Source: AC-50 sp035640455 (GTDB lineage: Bacteria; Actinomycetota; Thermoleophilia; Gaiellales; Gaiellaceae). Taken from it: DNA of 55,703 nt. The DNA is taken from positions 1-55,703 of the forward strand of contig DASQWB010000033.1 in NCBI GenBank assembly GCA_035640455.1, read 5' to 3'. This document shows, one piece after another, positions 31,121 to 38,943 of the stretch. The position numbers were made by a program, and so were the translations under genes. Positions within the stretch are counted from its first letter, which is position 1; each line of letters starts with the position of its first letter. Below the pieces are notes generated by a model, which worked only from the letters and a program-made list of their open reading frames with translations, ran no database searches and was not told the DNA's origin.

Positions 31121-31186
31121 AGGGATAGGTCCTAGTCCTCCGGCCCGTTGGTCCTATCCCTCGTTCGAGTGGGTCCTATTCCCTCG
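31121..31186. repeat. Three GGTCCTA direct repeats with 22-bp period, plus an inverted arm
   Basis: GGTCCTA occurs at 31128-31134, 31150-31156 and 31172-31178, exactly 22 bp apart each time. In units two and three the match extends to GGTCCTAT(T)CCCTCG. AGGGATAGG (31121-31129) is the exact reverse complement of CCTATCCCT (31153-31161). The array lies in the divergent gap between a GT4 gene (-) and a secreted hydrolase (+), 51 bp before the latter's start. A repeat spacing of two helical turns fits cooperative protein binding on one DNA face. Confidence 0.6.
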
Positions 31187-31229
31187 CGTGAGGGTCGAGC
31201 CGGCCGCGAAGGCCGACGAAACGGACAGC

Positions 31230-32996
31230 ATGCGCCGCCGCCGCCGCCGCCGCCGCTTTCTCTCGCTCCTTCCGCTCGCCCTCGTCCTCACCGCTACCAC
31301 CGCCGCAGCAAACACCCCGCCCGGCCAGAGCCCCCCGGTCGTCCTGACTCCTCCGACGGTCACCGGCACGGCGGTCCAGGGCAACACGCTGACGGGCTCG
31401 TTGGGCTCCTGGGGCGGCCCCACACCCTCCTACTCGACGCGCTGGAACCGCTGCGACACGGCGGGCACGACCTGCGTCGCGCTCTCTGGCATCGGAAGCA
31501 CCTATCTGCTCACGTCGGCCGACGTCGGCTCGACGATGCGCTACACCGTCGTCGCGACGAACAAGAACGGCTCGACCTCGTCTACGTCCGCTCCGACCGC
31601 AGTCGTCGCACCCCCGCCGGCGTCGAGCTCTCCGCCTCCGCCCCCGCCGCCCCCGCCGCCCCCGCCGCCTCCGTCGCCGCCCGCAAACACGGCGCTGCCC
31701 ACGATCTCCGGCACCACCACCGCGGGGAACACGCTCAAGGCCTCGACCGGAACCTGGTCGGGTAACCCCACCTCGTACGCGTATGCGTGGCGCCGCTGCG
31801 ACGCCGCAGGCGCGAACTGCAGCGCGATCAGCGGAGCCACCACCTCGTCCTACACGCTGACGTCGGCGGACGTGAACTTCACAGAGCGCGTCGTCGTGAC
31901 GGCCTATAACTCCGCCGGCTCGGCGAGCGCGACGAGCGCCCAGACCGCAGTCGTGCAAGCCGTGCTGCCCGCTCCCGCTCCCGCACCGTCCTACAGCCGG
32001 TTCGGCGCCGCGGCGGGATGGCAGCTGCCCTGGCTCTCCTCGACCGACCGTGCCGCGTACCTCGACAGCGAGAAGGCGATGGGCGTCAAGATCGTTCGCT
32101 TCGACATCGACTGGCCGTCGATCCAGAGCGGCGGCTCGACGAGCTACAACTGGGCACCGCAGGACACCGTCGTCCAGGGCCTGAACGCTCGCGGCATGGC
32201 GACGCTCGGTGTCCTCGCCTACACGCCGACGTGGGCGCGTCCGTCGACCTGCAACACGACCGACAAATGCGCGCCCGCCAGCGCATCCACCTATGGAACG
32301 TTCTGCGGGGCGGCCGCTAAGCATTACCTCCCGATGGGCGTCCACTACTGGGAGGTCTGGAACGAGCCGAACCTCACGGCGTTCTTCCAGCCGAAAGCCG
32401 ACGTCGTGAAGTACACCGCGATGCTCAAGGCCTGCTACACGCAGATCAAGGCGGTCGACCCGAGCTCGATCGTCGTCACCGGCGGCACGTCGCCCGCCGG
32501 CTCGTACAACGCGCCGTGCGGCTCGTCCGCCTGCACCAACGTGAACGGCATCAACTGGCTCGAGGGCATCTACGCAAACGGGGGCAAGGGCTACTTCGAC
32601 GCCGTCGGTCACCACCCGTACACGTTCCCGTACGACCCGTCGTACGTCGCCGGCTGGAGCGCCTGGTATCAGATTTTCGGTACGAGCCCTAGCCTGCGGA
32701 GCGTCATGGTCGCGAACGGCGACGGCGACAAGAAGATCTGGGGCACCGAGTGGGGCGCTCCGACGAACGGCCCCACCGGCTCCGGGTACGTATCGGAGAG
32801 CACGCAGGCCGCGCAGGTGACCTCGGCATACACCCTCTGGAAGTCGTACAGCTGGGCCGGCCCGCTCTTCACCTACGAGTTCCGCGACAACGGGACCTCG
32901 ACGACGTCGCGGGAGAACTTCTTCGGCCTCGTCCGGTACGACCTCTCGCACAAGCCGGCCTACGCCTCGTATCAGGCCGTAGCCGCCGCCGGGTAA
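31230..32996 (+). CDS. Secreted glycoside hydrolase (clan GH-A type) with two Ig-like repeats
   Basis: A 588-residue exported protein. The signal peptide begins with eight arginines after Met, then FLSLLPLALVLTATTAAA. Two repeats of about 90 residues follow (GTAVQGNTLTGSLGSWGG and GTTTAGNTLKASTGTWSG, each ending in SADV...TAVV), joined by a 14-proline run. From about 245 comes a TIM-barrel hydrolase: YSRFGAAAGWQLPWLSS, VKIVRFDIDWPSIQSGG, HYWEVWNEPNLTAFF (Glu379, acid/base) and KKIWGTEWGAPTNG (Glu507, nucleophile). These are the two catalytic glutamates of clan GH-A enzymes such as GH5 and GH39. It could cut or remodel the polysaccharide made by the surrounding genes. The substrate is unknown. 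Confidence 0.82.
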   Translation: MRRRRRRRRFLSLLPLALVLTATTAAANTPPGQSPPVVLTPPTVTGTAVQGNTLTGSLGSWGGPTPSYSTRWNRCDTAGTTCVALSGIGSTYLLTSADVGSTMRYTVVATNKNGSTSSTSAPTAVVAPPPASSSPPPPPPPPPPPPPPSPPANTALPTISGTTTAGNTLKASTGTWSGNPTSYAYAWRRCDAAGANCSAISGATTSSYTLTSADVNFTERVVVTAYNSAGSASATSAQTAVVQAVLPAPAPAPSYSRFGAAAGWQLPWLSSTDRAAYLDSEKAMGVKIVRFDIDWPSIQSGGSTSYNWAPQDTVVQGLNARGMATLGVLAYTPTWARPSTCNTTDKCAPASASTYGTFCGAAAKHYLPMGVHYWEVWNEPNLTAFFQPKADVVKYTAMLKACYTQIKAVDPSSIVVTGGTSPAGSYNAPCGSSACTNVNGINWLEGIYANGGKGYFDAVGHHPYTFPYDPSYVAGWSAWYQIFGTSPSLRSVMVANGDGDKKIWGTEWGAPTNGPTGSGYVSESTQAAQVTSAYTLWKSYSWAGPLFTYEFRDNGTSTTSRENFFGLVRYDLSHKPAYASYQAVAAAG

Positions 32997-33078
32997 CCCG
33001 ACGCGGCTTGGCCAAAGGCGCGCTGCGGACTGCGCCAAGATTGAAAGGCGCTCGGGCGGGCAACCGGCGCCCTCGACG

Positions 33079-34203
33079 ATGAAGAGCGACTTCGGGATCA
33101 TCCATCTCTGCGAGGCGTTCGCAAGCGGCATCTTGAAGGTCGTCGCCGCGCTCGCGAACGAGACCGCTTCGCGCGGGATCCCGACCGTGGTCGTGCACGG
33201 CCACCGTCCCGAGACGCCGGACGAGCTACGCAGTGTCCTCGACCCGCAGGTCCGACTCGTCCTGGTGCCCGGCTGGGAAGAGGGCTTCGGCTGGCCGTCG
33301 CCGCTTCCTCTCGTGCGAGCGGCGACCGTCCTCCGGAGCGAGCTTTCCGCGCATCGTACGGGCGTGCTCCACATGCACTCGACACACGCCGGCGTCGTAG
33401 GGCGGCTCGTTCCTTCGCCGGGCTGGAAGCGCTTCTACACGCCCCACGGCTATGCGTTTCTCAACACGGGGCACCCGTGGTTCATGCGGTCGCTGGCGGT
33501 CGTGACGGAGACCGTCCTCGCGGGCCGGGCGCATACGATCGCGTGCTCGCGCGCCGAGGGTGCGGAAGCTGCGCGTCTGCAATGCCACGGTCGCGTCAGC
33601 GTCGTCCAGAACGGCCTCGACACGAAAGCGCTGAGGCCGATCGCTCCCGAGCCCGAAGCGCGCTTCGTCGTCGCCGCGGTGGGACGAGCGGCCTACCAGA
33701 GGCGGCCGGACCTCTTCGCCGAGCTCGCCGCCCTGCTACGAGACGAGGTCGACGCCGATCTCGTGTGGTTCGGTGACGGGCCCGAAGGGCCGCGACTCCG
33801 CGAAGCAGGCGTACGCGTAAGCGGCTGGTTGCGGCCGGAAGACGTGGCCGCTGCGCTTGGCGGCACGAACGTCGTCGTCCACTTCTCTGCGTTCGAGGGT
33901 CTACCGATCGCGCTGCTCGAGGCCATGACCGCAGGAAGGGCGATCGTCGCAAACGATCTCCCCGCGATCCGTGAGGTGGTCGGAGATACCGCCGTCGTCG
34001 TTCGCACACCCTCCGAAGCCGCGGCAGCGGTTCGGATGCTGCGCGCGGACGGCGATCGGAGGCGTGAGCTCGGCAGTCGCGCTCGCGACCGAGTCCGGCG
34101 GCTCTTCACGAAGGAGGCGATGGTCGGCCGGACGCTCGCCGCCTACGGGCTCGCCGACCTCACGGCCGCGGCCGCAGCGCCGGGAACAGCACGACGTCCC
34201 TGA
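33079..34203 (+). CDS. Glycosyltransferase family 4
   Basis: A 374-residue GT-B enzyme. The N-terminal half has IIHLCEAFASGILKVVAALA, VVVHGHRPETPDELR and HMHSTHAGVVGRLV, which resembles EpsD/Cps14-like transferases of exopolysaccharide loci. The C-terminal half has VSVVQNGLDTKALRPI, DLVWFGDGPEGPRL and VVHFSAFEGLPIALLEAMTA with the EX7E pair. ATG 33079 is 82 bp after the hydrolase stop on the same strand. The last 44 bp overlap the convergent lysS gene. It marks the right end of the first polysaccharide block. Confidence 0.9.
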   Translation: MKSDFGIIHLCEAFASGILKVVAALANETASRGIPTVVVHGHRPETPDELRSVLDPQVRLVLVPGWEEGFGWPSPLPLVRAATVLRSELSAHRTGVLHMHSTHAGVVGRLVPSPGWKRFYTPHGYAFLNTGHPWFMRSLAVVTETVLAGRAHTIACSRAEGAEAARLQCHGRVSVVQNGLDTKALRPIAPEPEARFVVAAVGRAAYQRRPDLFAELAALLRDEVDADLVWFGDGPEGPRLREAGVRVSGWLRPEDVAAALGGTNVVVHFSAFEGLPIALLEAMTAGRAIVANDLPAIREVVGDTAVVVRTPSEAAAAVRMLRADGDRRRELGSRARDRVRRLFTKEAMVGRTLAAYGLADLTAAAAAPGTARRP

Positions 34204-35521
34204 TCGTGTCCTTGCCGGCCAGCACCATCGCGAGCCGGTCGATCCCGAGGCCGAGCCCGCCGGTCGGCGGCATGCCGTAGCGGAGCGCCTCGACGTAGTC
34301 GGGGTCGCCCGGCTCGCCGCCCTCTTCGCCCTGCTGCTGCTCGAACCGCGCCGCCTGCTCGTCGGAGTCGTTGATCTCCGTGAAGGCGTTTCCGAGCTCG
34401 GTGCCGCCGACGTAGAACTCGAAGCGCTCGACGATCTCCGGGTCGTCGTCGGTCGGCCGCGCGAACGGCGAGAGCTCGGCCGGGTAGTCGTAGAGAATCG
34501 TCGGCTCGAAGAGGCTCGGCTCGACGAACGAGGTGAGCGAGTGGTCGACGAGGTCGGCCCATGAGCGGTCGCGGCTCGTGTCGACCTCGCGCTCGTGTAG
34601 GCGTCCCCGCAGGTCGTCGGCGTCCCGCGACCACAGCCCTTCCGCCTCGAGCGCGTCGATGAGCTTCACACGCTGCCACGGCCGCCCCAGGTCGACGCGG
34701 TGGCCGCGGTACTCGACTTCCGTCCGGCCGAGGACCTCGCGGGCGACGGAGGCGACGAGCTCCTCCATGCGCGCCATCGTGTCGCGGTAGTCGGCGTAGG
34801 CCTCGTACCACTCGACCATGGTGAACTCGGGCTGGTGCTTGTAGGACATGCCCTCGTTGCGGAAGTCTTTGCCGAGCTCGTAGACGCGCTCGAGGCCGCC
34901 GACGATCAGGCGCTTGAGGTAGAGCTCTGTCGCGATCCGCAGGTAATAGTCGGCGTCGAGCGCGTTGTAGTGCGTCACGAACGGCTCGGCGAAGCCGCCG
35001 CCGTAGCGGGGCTGGAGGATCGGCGTCTCGACCTCGAGGAAGCCCTCGGCGTCGAGGTAGCGGCGGATCGCCGTGACCATCCGCGTCCGCAGCTCGAAGT
35101 CGGCGCGCGTCTCCTCGTTCATCAGCAGGTCGAGGTAGCGGCGCCGGTAGCGCGCCTCGACGTCGGTCAGGCCGTGGAAGGTGTCCGGCAGCGGCGTGCG
35201 GATCTTCGCGAGGAGCTCGAGCTGGTCGACCGCGAGCGACGGCTCGCCGCGCCGCGACTGCGCCGGCTTCCCCTCGACCCCGACGAGGTCGCCGAGGTCG
35301 ACGTCGATCGGCCCGGTGCGGCTCGTGTCGCAGAGGAGCTGGATGCGGCCCGACCGGTCGACGAGGTCGAGGAAGACGAGCTTGCCGTGGCCGCGCCGCG
35401 CCATGACGCGGCCGGCGAGGCGGCGGGTCTCGCCGGCTTCGCCGCCCGGCTCGAGCCGCTCGGCCTCGGCGCGAACGTCGACGACCGCCGAGCGGTCGGG
35501 AAAGCGCTTCGGCATCGGCAC
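34160..35521 (-). CDS. lysS: Lysyl-tRNA synthetase, class II
   Basis: A 453-residue class II enzyme that charges tRNA-Lys. The N-terminal OB-fold anticodon domain (RRLAGRVMARRGHGKLVFLD, near 35-55) is followed by YRRRYLDLLMNEETRADF, motif 1 (RYLDAEGFLEVETPILQPRY), motif 2 (ELGKDFRNEGMSYKHQPEF) and motif 3 (GLGLGIDRLAMVLAG). It is about 40 residues shorter than many LysS proteins, mostly at the N-terminus. ATG 35515, two codons in, is an alternative start. It lies in a leftward housekeeping block with the Clp-N protein and greA. Confidence 0.95.
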   Translation of the reverse strand: MPMPKRFPDRSAVVDVRAEAERLEPGGEAGETRRLAGRVMARRGHGKLVFLDLVDRSGRIQLLCDTSRTGPIDVDLGDLVGVEGKPAQSRRGEPSLAVDQLELLAKIRTPLPDTFHGLTDVEARYRRRYLDLLMNEETRADFELRTRMVTAIRRYLDAEGFLEVETPILQPRYGGGFAEPFVTHYNALDADYYLRIATELYLKRLIVGGLERVYELGKDFRNEGMSYKHQPEFTMVEWYEAYADYRDTMARMEELVASVAREVLGRTEVEYRGHRVDLGRPWQRVKLIDALEAEGLWSRDADDLRGRLHEREVDTSRDRSWADLVDHSLTSFVEPSLFEPTILYDYPAELSPFARPTDDDPEIVERFEFYVGGTELGNAFTEINDSDEQAARFEQQQGEEGGEPGDPDYVEALRYGMPPTGGLGLGIDRLAMVLAGKDTIRDVVLFPALRPRP

Positions 35522-35560
35522 GCGGGTGAGCGTAAACCGTGTCGAAGGTCGGGCCGAGGC

Positions 35561-36385
35561 TCAGCCCCAGACGAGCCAGCCGATCAGCAGGCCGAGCCCG
35601 AGCGCGAAGCCGAAGAGGAGCCAGCCGGCGGCGACGGCGCGGAGCGGCCAGCCGGCGGTCACGGGCGCCGCCACCGCCGGGGCCGGCGGAGCCGGCGCGA
35701 CCGACGGCTCGGGCTCGTGCGGGTCGTCCGGCAGCGGCTTTGCCGCGAGCTTCCGGAAGGCCTCGGCATCTCCTGCGCGCGCGAGCTTGAGAAGTCGCCG
35801 CTCGCGATCGCGCAGACGAGCGGCTCGCGCGAAGGACTGCCGCTCGATCGCGCGCTCCTTCGCGCGCCGGACGCGCATGATCTCCGCCTCGAACTCGGGC
35901 CCGACGCCGAGGTCCTCGACCGGCGTCGCGCGCGGCCGCGGGACAGGACGGCGACCGGAGAGCATACGCAGGATCTCGCCTCGCACCTTGTCCGCGTCCG
36001 CGTCGAAGTCGAGCAGGATCCGGGCCGCCACGCCTTCCCTCTCGCGCACGATCCCGAGCAGGATGTGCTCGGTGTCGATGTGGTTGTGGCCGAGCGACAC
36101 CGCCTCGCGCAGCGCGAGCTCGAGCACCTTCTTCGCCCGCGGCGTGAACGGGATCTGGCCCGTCGTCTCCTCGTCGCCCCGACCGACGATGCGCGCGACC
36201 TGGGCGCGCACCTCCTCGAGGGTGATGTCGAGCGACTCGAGGATCCGCGCTCCTACTCCTTCCTCCTCGCGCAGCACGCCGAGGAGCAGGTGCTCGGTGC
36301 CGATGTAGTTGTGCCGGAACCCGCGAGCCTCGTCCTGGGCGAGGACGACGACCTGACGCGCTCTCTCGGTGAACCGCTCGAACAG
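35561..36385 (-). CDS. Orphan ClpC N-domain protein with UVR motif and C-terminal membrane helix
   Basis: About 274 residues. Two Clp N repeats: LFERFTERARQVVVLAQDEA with NYIGTEHLLLGVLREEEGVG, then FTPRAKKVLELALREAVSLG with NHIDTEHILLGIVREREGVA. A UVR-like segment follows (EFEAEIMRVRRAKERAIERQ, then FARAARLRDRERRLLKLA). A Pro/Ala linker and one membrane helix (AVAAGWLLFGFALGLGLLIG) end the protein. The AAA+ ATPase modules of ClpC are missing. It may be a membrane-tethered adaptor or decoy for ClpC substrates or for the McsA-like UVR partner. The frame has no ATG at the proper place: CTG 36385 restores the usual ClpC beginning, with CTG 36397 as an alternative. The gene directly follows greA. 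Confidence 0.75.
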   Translation of the reverse strand: MFERFTERARQVVVLAQDEARGFRHNYIGTEHLLLGVLREEEGVGARILESLDITLEEVRAQVARIVGRGDEETTGQIPFTPRAKKVLELALREAVSLGHNHIDTEHILLGIVREREGVAARILLDFDADADKVRGEILRMLSGRRPVPRPRATPVEDLGVGPEFEAEIMRVRRAKERAIERQSFARAARLRDRERRLLKLARAGDAEAFRKLAAKPLPDDPHEPEPSVAPAPPAPAVAAPVTAGWPLRAVAAGWLLFGFALGLGLLIGWLVWG

Positions 36386-36418
36386 CTCGAGCGACAGCCT
36401 AGCGGGGCGCCCGCGGAG

Positions 36419-36892
36419 CTACGCGGCCTTGATTTCCAGGATCTTGTACTTGAGCGAGCCGCGCGGCGTCGTGACCTCGACCGTCTCCCCCTTCTTGTGC
36501 CCGATGATCGCCTTCCCGACAGGCGACTCGTTCGAGAGCCGGTGCTCGGCCGGATTCGCCTCAGCGGAGCCGACGATGCGGTACTCGATCGTCTCGTTGG
36601 CGTCCATGTCCTTCAGCCGGACGCGGGAGCCGATCGAGACGACGTCCTTGCTGACCTCGCCGGAGTCGATCACGCGAGCGGCCAGCAGGCGCTCCTCGAG
36701 CGTCGCGATCCGGTGCTCGAGCATCGCCTGCTCGTTCTTCGCGTCGTCGTACTCGGAGTTCTCGGCGATGTCGCCGAACTCGCGCGCGATGCGGATGCGA
36801 TCGGCGACCTCGCGCCGCTTCTCGGTCGACAGGTACTCGATCTCCTGCTTCAGCTTCTCGTAGCCCTCGGCAGTGAGGATGACTTCCTTCAC
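36419..36892 (-). CDS. greA: Transcription elongation factor GreA
   Basis: A 157-residue protein, the normal GreA length. It rescues backtracked RNA polymerase by stimulating cleavage of the 3' RNA end in the secondary channel. The N-terminal coiled coil has YEKLKQEIEYLSTEKRREVA and, at its tip, the acidic motif GDIAENSEYDDAKNEQAM. The C-terminal FKBP-like domain ends in GETVEVTTPRGSLKYKILEI. The start is GTG 36892, seven bases after AGGAGG. A longer frame to 36985 would run through the promoter and terminator described separately. The leader carries both a strong promoter and an intrinsic terminator. Confidence 0.95.
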   Translation of the reverse strand: MKEVILTAEGYEKLKQEIEYLSTEKRREVADRIRIAREFGDIAENSEYDDAKNEQAMLEHRIATLEERLLAARVIDSGEVSKDVVSIGSRVRLKDMDANETIEYRIVGSAEANPAEHRLSNESPVGKAIIGHKKGETVEVTTPRGSLKYKILEIKAA

Positions 36893-36918
36893 TTCGGCCT
36901 CCTGACCCCCTGCGAAAG

Positions 36919-36946
36919 AAAAACGGCGGCGCTGGGAGGCGCCGTC
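36919..36946 (-). terminator. Intrinsic terminator inside the greA leader
   Basis: On the minus strand an 8-bp stem (GACGGCGC / GCGCCGCC, one G-U pair) with a six-base loop is followed by GTTTTTC. The T-run ends 26 bases before the greA start. The strand order is promoter, hairpin, U-run, SD, start codon. The gene upstream is divergent (dus), so this cannot be the end of another gene. On the plus strand there is no T-run, so it does not serve dus. The element should produce a short leader RNA of about 30-35 nt. Confidence 0.7.
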
Positions 36947-36956
36947 GCGGGCGCGG

Positions 36957-36985
36957 ATTGTAGCCACGTGCACCAGTGCCGTCAA
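36957..36985 (-). promoter_or_regulatory. greA promoter (TTGACG-17-TACAAT)
   Basis: The minus strand has TTGACG (36980-36985), a 17-bp spacer and TACAAT (36957-36962), near-consensus for a primary sigma factor. The start of transcription is expected about 36949-36951, immediately before the hairpin of the leader terminator. It also rules out the longer greA frame that begins at 36985. Confidence 0.75.
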
Positions 36986-37015
36986 GGAGGCGCTCGACTA
37001 CCATTTCGCGCTCTT

Positions 37016-38074
37016 ATGCAGGTAGATCTGCGCACTCCGTGGTGGATCGGGCCGGTGGAGATTCCGACCCGTCTCGTGCTGGCGCCAATGGCCGGCGTGA
37101 GCGTGCAGGCGTTTCGCCGCCAGGGCCGGCGTTTCGGGGCCGGGCTGGTCTGTTCCGAGATGGTGAGCTGCGCCGGAATCGAGCACCGGAACGAGCGGAC
37201 ACTCGGCTACCTGCGGGTCGGAGCGGACGAGCATCCGCTCGCGATCCAGATCTTCGGCTCCGAGCCGAGCACGATGGCCGAGGCGGCGCGGATGGTCGAG
37301 GCGGCCGGGGCCGACGTCGTCGACGTCAACTTCGGCTGCCCGGTGAAGAAGGTCACGAAGACGGGCGCGGGCGCGACGCTGCTCGAGGATCCGGGCCGCG
37401 CGGCGGCGATCGTCGCCGCCGTGGCGGGCGCGGTCGACATCCCCGTCTCGGTGAAGATGCGCCGCGGGCTCGAGAACGGCTCGCGCGCCTGCCTCGACGT
37501 GGGCCCTCGGTTGGTCGACGCCGGAGCCGCGACCCTCACGCTGCATCCCCGCTCGGCGCGGCAGATGTACACGGGCGAGGCCGACCACGCGCTGACGGCG
37601 GAGCTCGTCGAGCGCGTGGACGTTCCGGTCGTGGCTTCCGGGGACGTCACCTCGCGCGCCCGAGCGCAGGCGGTGCTGGCGACGACGGGCGCGGCCGCGG
37701 TGATGGTCGGGCGCGGCGCGCAGGGAAACCCATGGGCGCTGCGCGAGATCCTCGGCGAGAGCGACACCGAGCCGAGCCGCGAGGAGGTCGCGGCCGAGCT
37801 CGTCCTGTTCGTCCGCGAGACGGTTCGCGAGCTCGGCGAGCGGCGCGCGTCGGGCTTCCTGAAGAAGTTCTACGGCTGGTACCTCGGCCGCGGCCGCTTC
37901 CCGCGCCCGTTCAAGCAGGAGCTCGTCCAGCTCGAGACGACGGAGGAGGTCGAGCGGCGGCTGCTCGCGGCCGCGCCCGGCGCTGCCGAGGTCGTGGAGC
38001 GCCTCGAGGCCGAACGCCCCACCGGCGACGAGGTCCTCCTCGACATGCCGATCTCGATCTACGGGGGCGGCTAG
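37016..38074 (+). CDS. dus: tRNA-dihydrouridine synthase (DusB-like)
   Basis: A 352-residue flavoprotein that reduces uridines in the tRNA D-loop. The FMN barrel start is RLVLAPMAGVSVQAFRRQGR, the catalytic motif is DVNFGCPVKKVTKTGAGATL (Cys108), followed by VSVKMRRGLENGS, TLTLHPRSARQMYTG and VMVGRGAQGNPWALREI. The C-terminal helical domain has SGFLKKFYGWYLGRGRFPRP. The start is ATG 37016, without a clear SD. It is divergent from greA with a 123-bp gap. The 68-bp gap to the downstream protease gene is filled with inverted repeats. Confidence 0.94.
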   Translation: MQVDLRTPWWIGPVEIPTRLVLAPMAGVSVQAFRRQGRRFGAGLVCSEMVSCAGIEHRNERTLGYLRVGADEHPLAIQIFGSEPSTMAEAARMVEAAGADVVDVNFGCPVKKVTKTGAGATLLEDPGRAAAIVAAVAGAVDIPVSVKMRRGLENGSRACLDVGPRLVDAGAATLTLHPRSARQMYTGEADHALTAELVERVDVPVVASGDVTSRARAQAVLATTGAAAVMVGRGAQGNPWALREILGESDTEPSREEVAAELVLFVRETVRELGERRASGFLKKFYGWYLGRGRFPRPFKQELVQLETTEEVERRLLAAAPGAAEVVERLEAERPTGDEVLLDMPISIYGGG

Positions 38075-38141
38075 GGACGAATCGTCGTCCCTCGAACGAG
38101 GGATGCCGCACTAGTCCCACCCGGACGAGAAGTCCGGTGGG
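38074..38141. repeat. Three inverted repeats in the dus-protease gap
   Basis: GGGACGA-ATCG-TCGTCCC (38074-38091) starts in the dus stop codon. TCCCTCG-AA-CGAGGGA (38088-38103) overlaps its right arm, so only one can form at a time. CCCAC(C)CGGAC-gagaa-GTCCGGTGGG (38116-38141) ends one base before the protease ATG and occupies the place of its ribosome binding site. None is followed by a U-run. They may end dus transcription or control translation of the protease. Confidence 0.5.
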
Positions 38142-38142
38142 T

Positions 38143-38943
38143 ATGGGCTACGACGAGTATCAGGGCGGCGGCCTGCGCTCGATCTCGCTCTTCGGGGTCT
38201 TCGTCGGCGCAGCCGCGGTCGGCGCGCTCGCGCTCTCGCTGCTCGCCTACACCCAGACGCACCACGACCGCTCGCAGGTCAAGGCGCTCCAGGGTCGCGT
38301 CGAGCACCAGCTCGCCGTGTTCCGCCACCGCAACGCCGCCCTGGGCAGCAAGGTGAACTCGACCGCACGCAAGCTCAAGCAGAAGGACGCCGGCATCGCC
38401 CCGCTCGCCGCGCGGACGCTGACGAGCGTCTTCACGATCAAGACGCCCGACGGCTGGCTCGGCGCCGGCTTCGCCGCCTGGCGGCAGGACGGCGACACGT
38501 ACCTCGTCACCGCGAACCACGTCGTCTCGCACACCATCGAGAACAACTACGTCGACGTGAAGCGGAAGAGCGGTTCGTGGGCCGGCGAGGTGATGGTGCG
38601 CGATCCCGAGAACGACCTCGCCCTCGTCCGCGTCTCCGGGTCACCCGCCGGCGCGGCGCCCCTGTGGCAGGACGTGCACGCGGGCGCGGCGCCCCGGCCG
38701 GGTGACGAGCTGCTCCTGATCGGCAGCCCGTATGGGCTCGAGGGGACGGTGACGACCGGCATCGTCAGCCGCGTGACGAAGAAGGTGATCCAGACCGACG
38801 CCGCCGCGAACCCCGGCAACTCCGGCGGCCCGGCGATCAACAGGCAAGGCCATGTCGTCGGCGTCTTGGTCGCGGGCGGCGGCGAGAACCTCAACTTCGC
38901 CGTCCCGATCGGCCGCGCCTGCGTGAAGCTGCGGCAGTGCTAG
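38143..38943 (+). CDS. Membrane-anchored trypsin-like serine protease (DegP/HtrA type, no PDZ)
   Basis: A 266-residue protein. One N-terminal membrane helix (about 15-37, LFGVFVGAAAVGALALSLLA) and a coiled stalk (VKALQGRVEHQLAVFRHRNA) place the protease outside the membrane. The S1 domain carries the catalytic triad: TANHVVSH (His126), PENDLALVRV (Asp158) and NPGNSGGPAI (Ser227). HtrA proteins normally add one or two PDZ domains, which are missing: the chain ends soon after NFAVPIGRACVKL. It may degrade or process exported proteins. ATG 38143 is used; GTG 38137 is an in-frame alternative. A hairpin covers the SD position. Confidence 0.85.
   Translation: MGYDEYQGGGLRSISLFGVFVGAAAVGALALSLLAYTQTHHDRSQVKALQGRVEHQLAVFRHRNAALGSKVNSTARKLKQKDAGIAPLAARTLTSVFTIKTPDGWLGAGFAAWRQDGDTYLVTANHVVSHTIENNYVDVKRKSGSWAGEVMVRDPENDLALVRVSGSPAGAAPLWQDVHAGAAPRPGDELLLIGSPYGLEGTVTTGIVSRVTKKVIQTDAAANPGNSGGPAINRQGHVVGVLVAGGGENLNFAVPIGRACVKLRQC

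Noticed and set aside
36893..36985. 31-codon N-terminal extension of GreA
   Set aside because: It would run through the promoter and terminator; GTG 36892 with AGGAGG gives the standard length.
34700..37015. Upstream extension of the dus frame through lysS and greA territory
   Set aside because: The first 770 codons are shadow of lysS, Clp-N and greA; the real dus start is ATG 37016.
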